Origin: Acidimicrobiaceae bacterium
GTDB taxonomy: Bacteria > Actinomycetota > Acidimicrobiia > Acidimicrobiales > RAAP-2
NCBI GenBank assembly: GCA_003170315.1
Contig: PNAH01000026.1
Span: forward strand, 34,312-98,311
Direction: 5' to 3'
Length of the DNA stretch: 64,000 nt
Positions 63,904-64,000 of this stretch are shown here, piece by piece; the stretch's first letter is position 1, and each line of letters begins with the position of its first letter. Position numbers and translations under genes: made by a program. The notes beneath the pieces are model-generated. The model ran no database searches and was not told the origin of the DNA. It worked only from the letters and a program-made list of their open reading frames with translations.

Positions 63904-64000
63904 ATGTCCAGCGAAGAGGTCACGGTGTACCTCAATGCGCTCGAGGAGCCCAAGCGCACCGCGCTGCAGAAGCTTCGCGAAACGATCCTTGAGGTGATCC
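63904..64000 (+). CDS. DUF1801-type protein, 5' part
   Basis: The gene runs off the window. The visible N terminus, MSSEEVTVYLNALEEPKRTA then LQKLRETILEVI, matches the start of the DUF1801 (YdhG-like) family. No promoter was assigned. Confidence 0.6.
   Translation, partial: MSSEEVTVYLNALEEPKRTALQKLRETILEVI

Overview
The window looks like a chromosomal segment of a high-GC actinobacterium. The first 5 kb carry the actinobacterial housekeeping order rapZ, yvcK, gap, pgk, tpiA, secG, and two flavin-dependent LLM-family oxidoreductases lie further on. An Acidimicrobiia-like source is my guess only; nothing in the window fixes the genus.

Layout. (1) 1-6.6 kb: a tight, mostly overlapping + strand run of rapZ, yvcK, gap, pgk, tpiA, secG and a family-5 solute-binding protein. 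whiA, usually found between yvcK and gap in this order, is absent. (2) 6.65-17.5 kb: a tRNA-Leu(GAG) gene followed by an accessory zone. Here copies of a ~50-bp repeat, whose right end matches the 3' end of that tRNA, separate small cargo units of one to a few genes: an ABM-like protein, a wHTH regulator with membrane proteins, a retropepsin-like protein, an orphan FtsX-like permease, a GGDEF protein, a SpoIIAA-like protein and a histone-H1-like Lys/Ala repeat protein. Tails of site-specific recombinase genes lie on the opposite strand beside at least two of the repeats. This looks like a stack of insertions at one tRNA gene. (3) 17.8-22.7 kb: a secreted FN3 protein, then AcpS, a free-standing ACP, an acyltransferase-like protein and a double alpha/beta hydrolase, which reads as a small acylation module. 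(4) 22.8-36 kb: a possible biosynthetic cluster of LLM monooxygenase, ATP-grasp ligase, MetA-like acyltransferase, MetY-like sulfhydrylase, FAD/NAD(P)-binding protein, aldo/keto reductase, D-aminoacylase-type amidohydrolase, stand-alone adenylation enzyme, PhyH-type dioxygenase and a second LLM oxidoreductase. (5) 36-63.8 kb: an exopolysaccharide or glycan locus with about a dozen glycosyltransferases (GT2, GT4, GT14-like, GT39-like), an ABC exporter, a polytopic membrane protein, two secreted GH26-like glycosidases and a UDP-glucose 4-epimerase-like enzyme. It also holds a decayed IS3-type transposase, a 3' half of tRNA-Gly(CCC), and an inverted, partly decayed duplication of a GT2-GT4 pair. 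The window ends inside a DUF1801-type gene.

How the parts work together. The first block is central glycolysis plus the RapZ/YvcK cell-envelope control pair and a Sec subunit. The second is a mobile-element landing zone with cargo of mixed origin. Blocks 3 and 4 supply acyl and amino-acid chemistry. Block 5 assembles, exports and probably trims a surface polysaccharide. All functions are read from recognisable protein motifs and gene order; no database search was possible.
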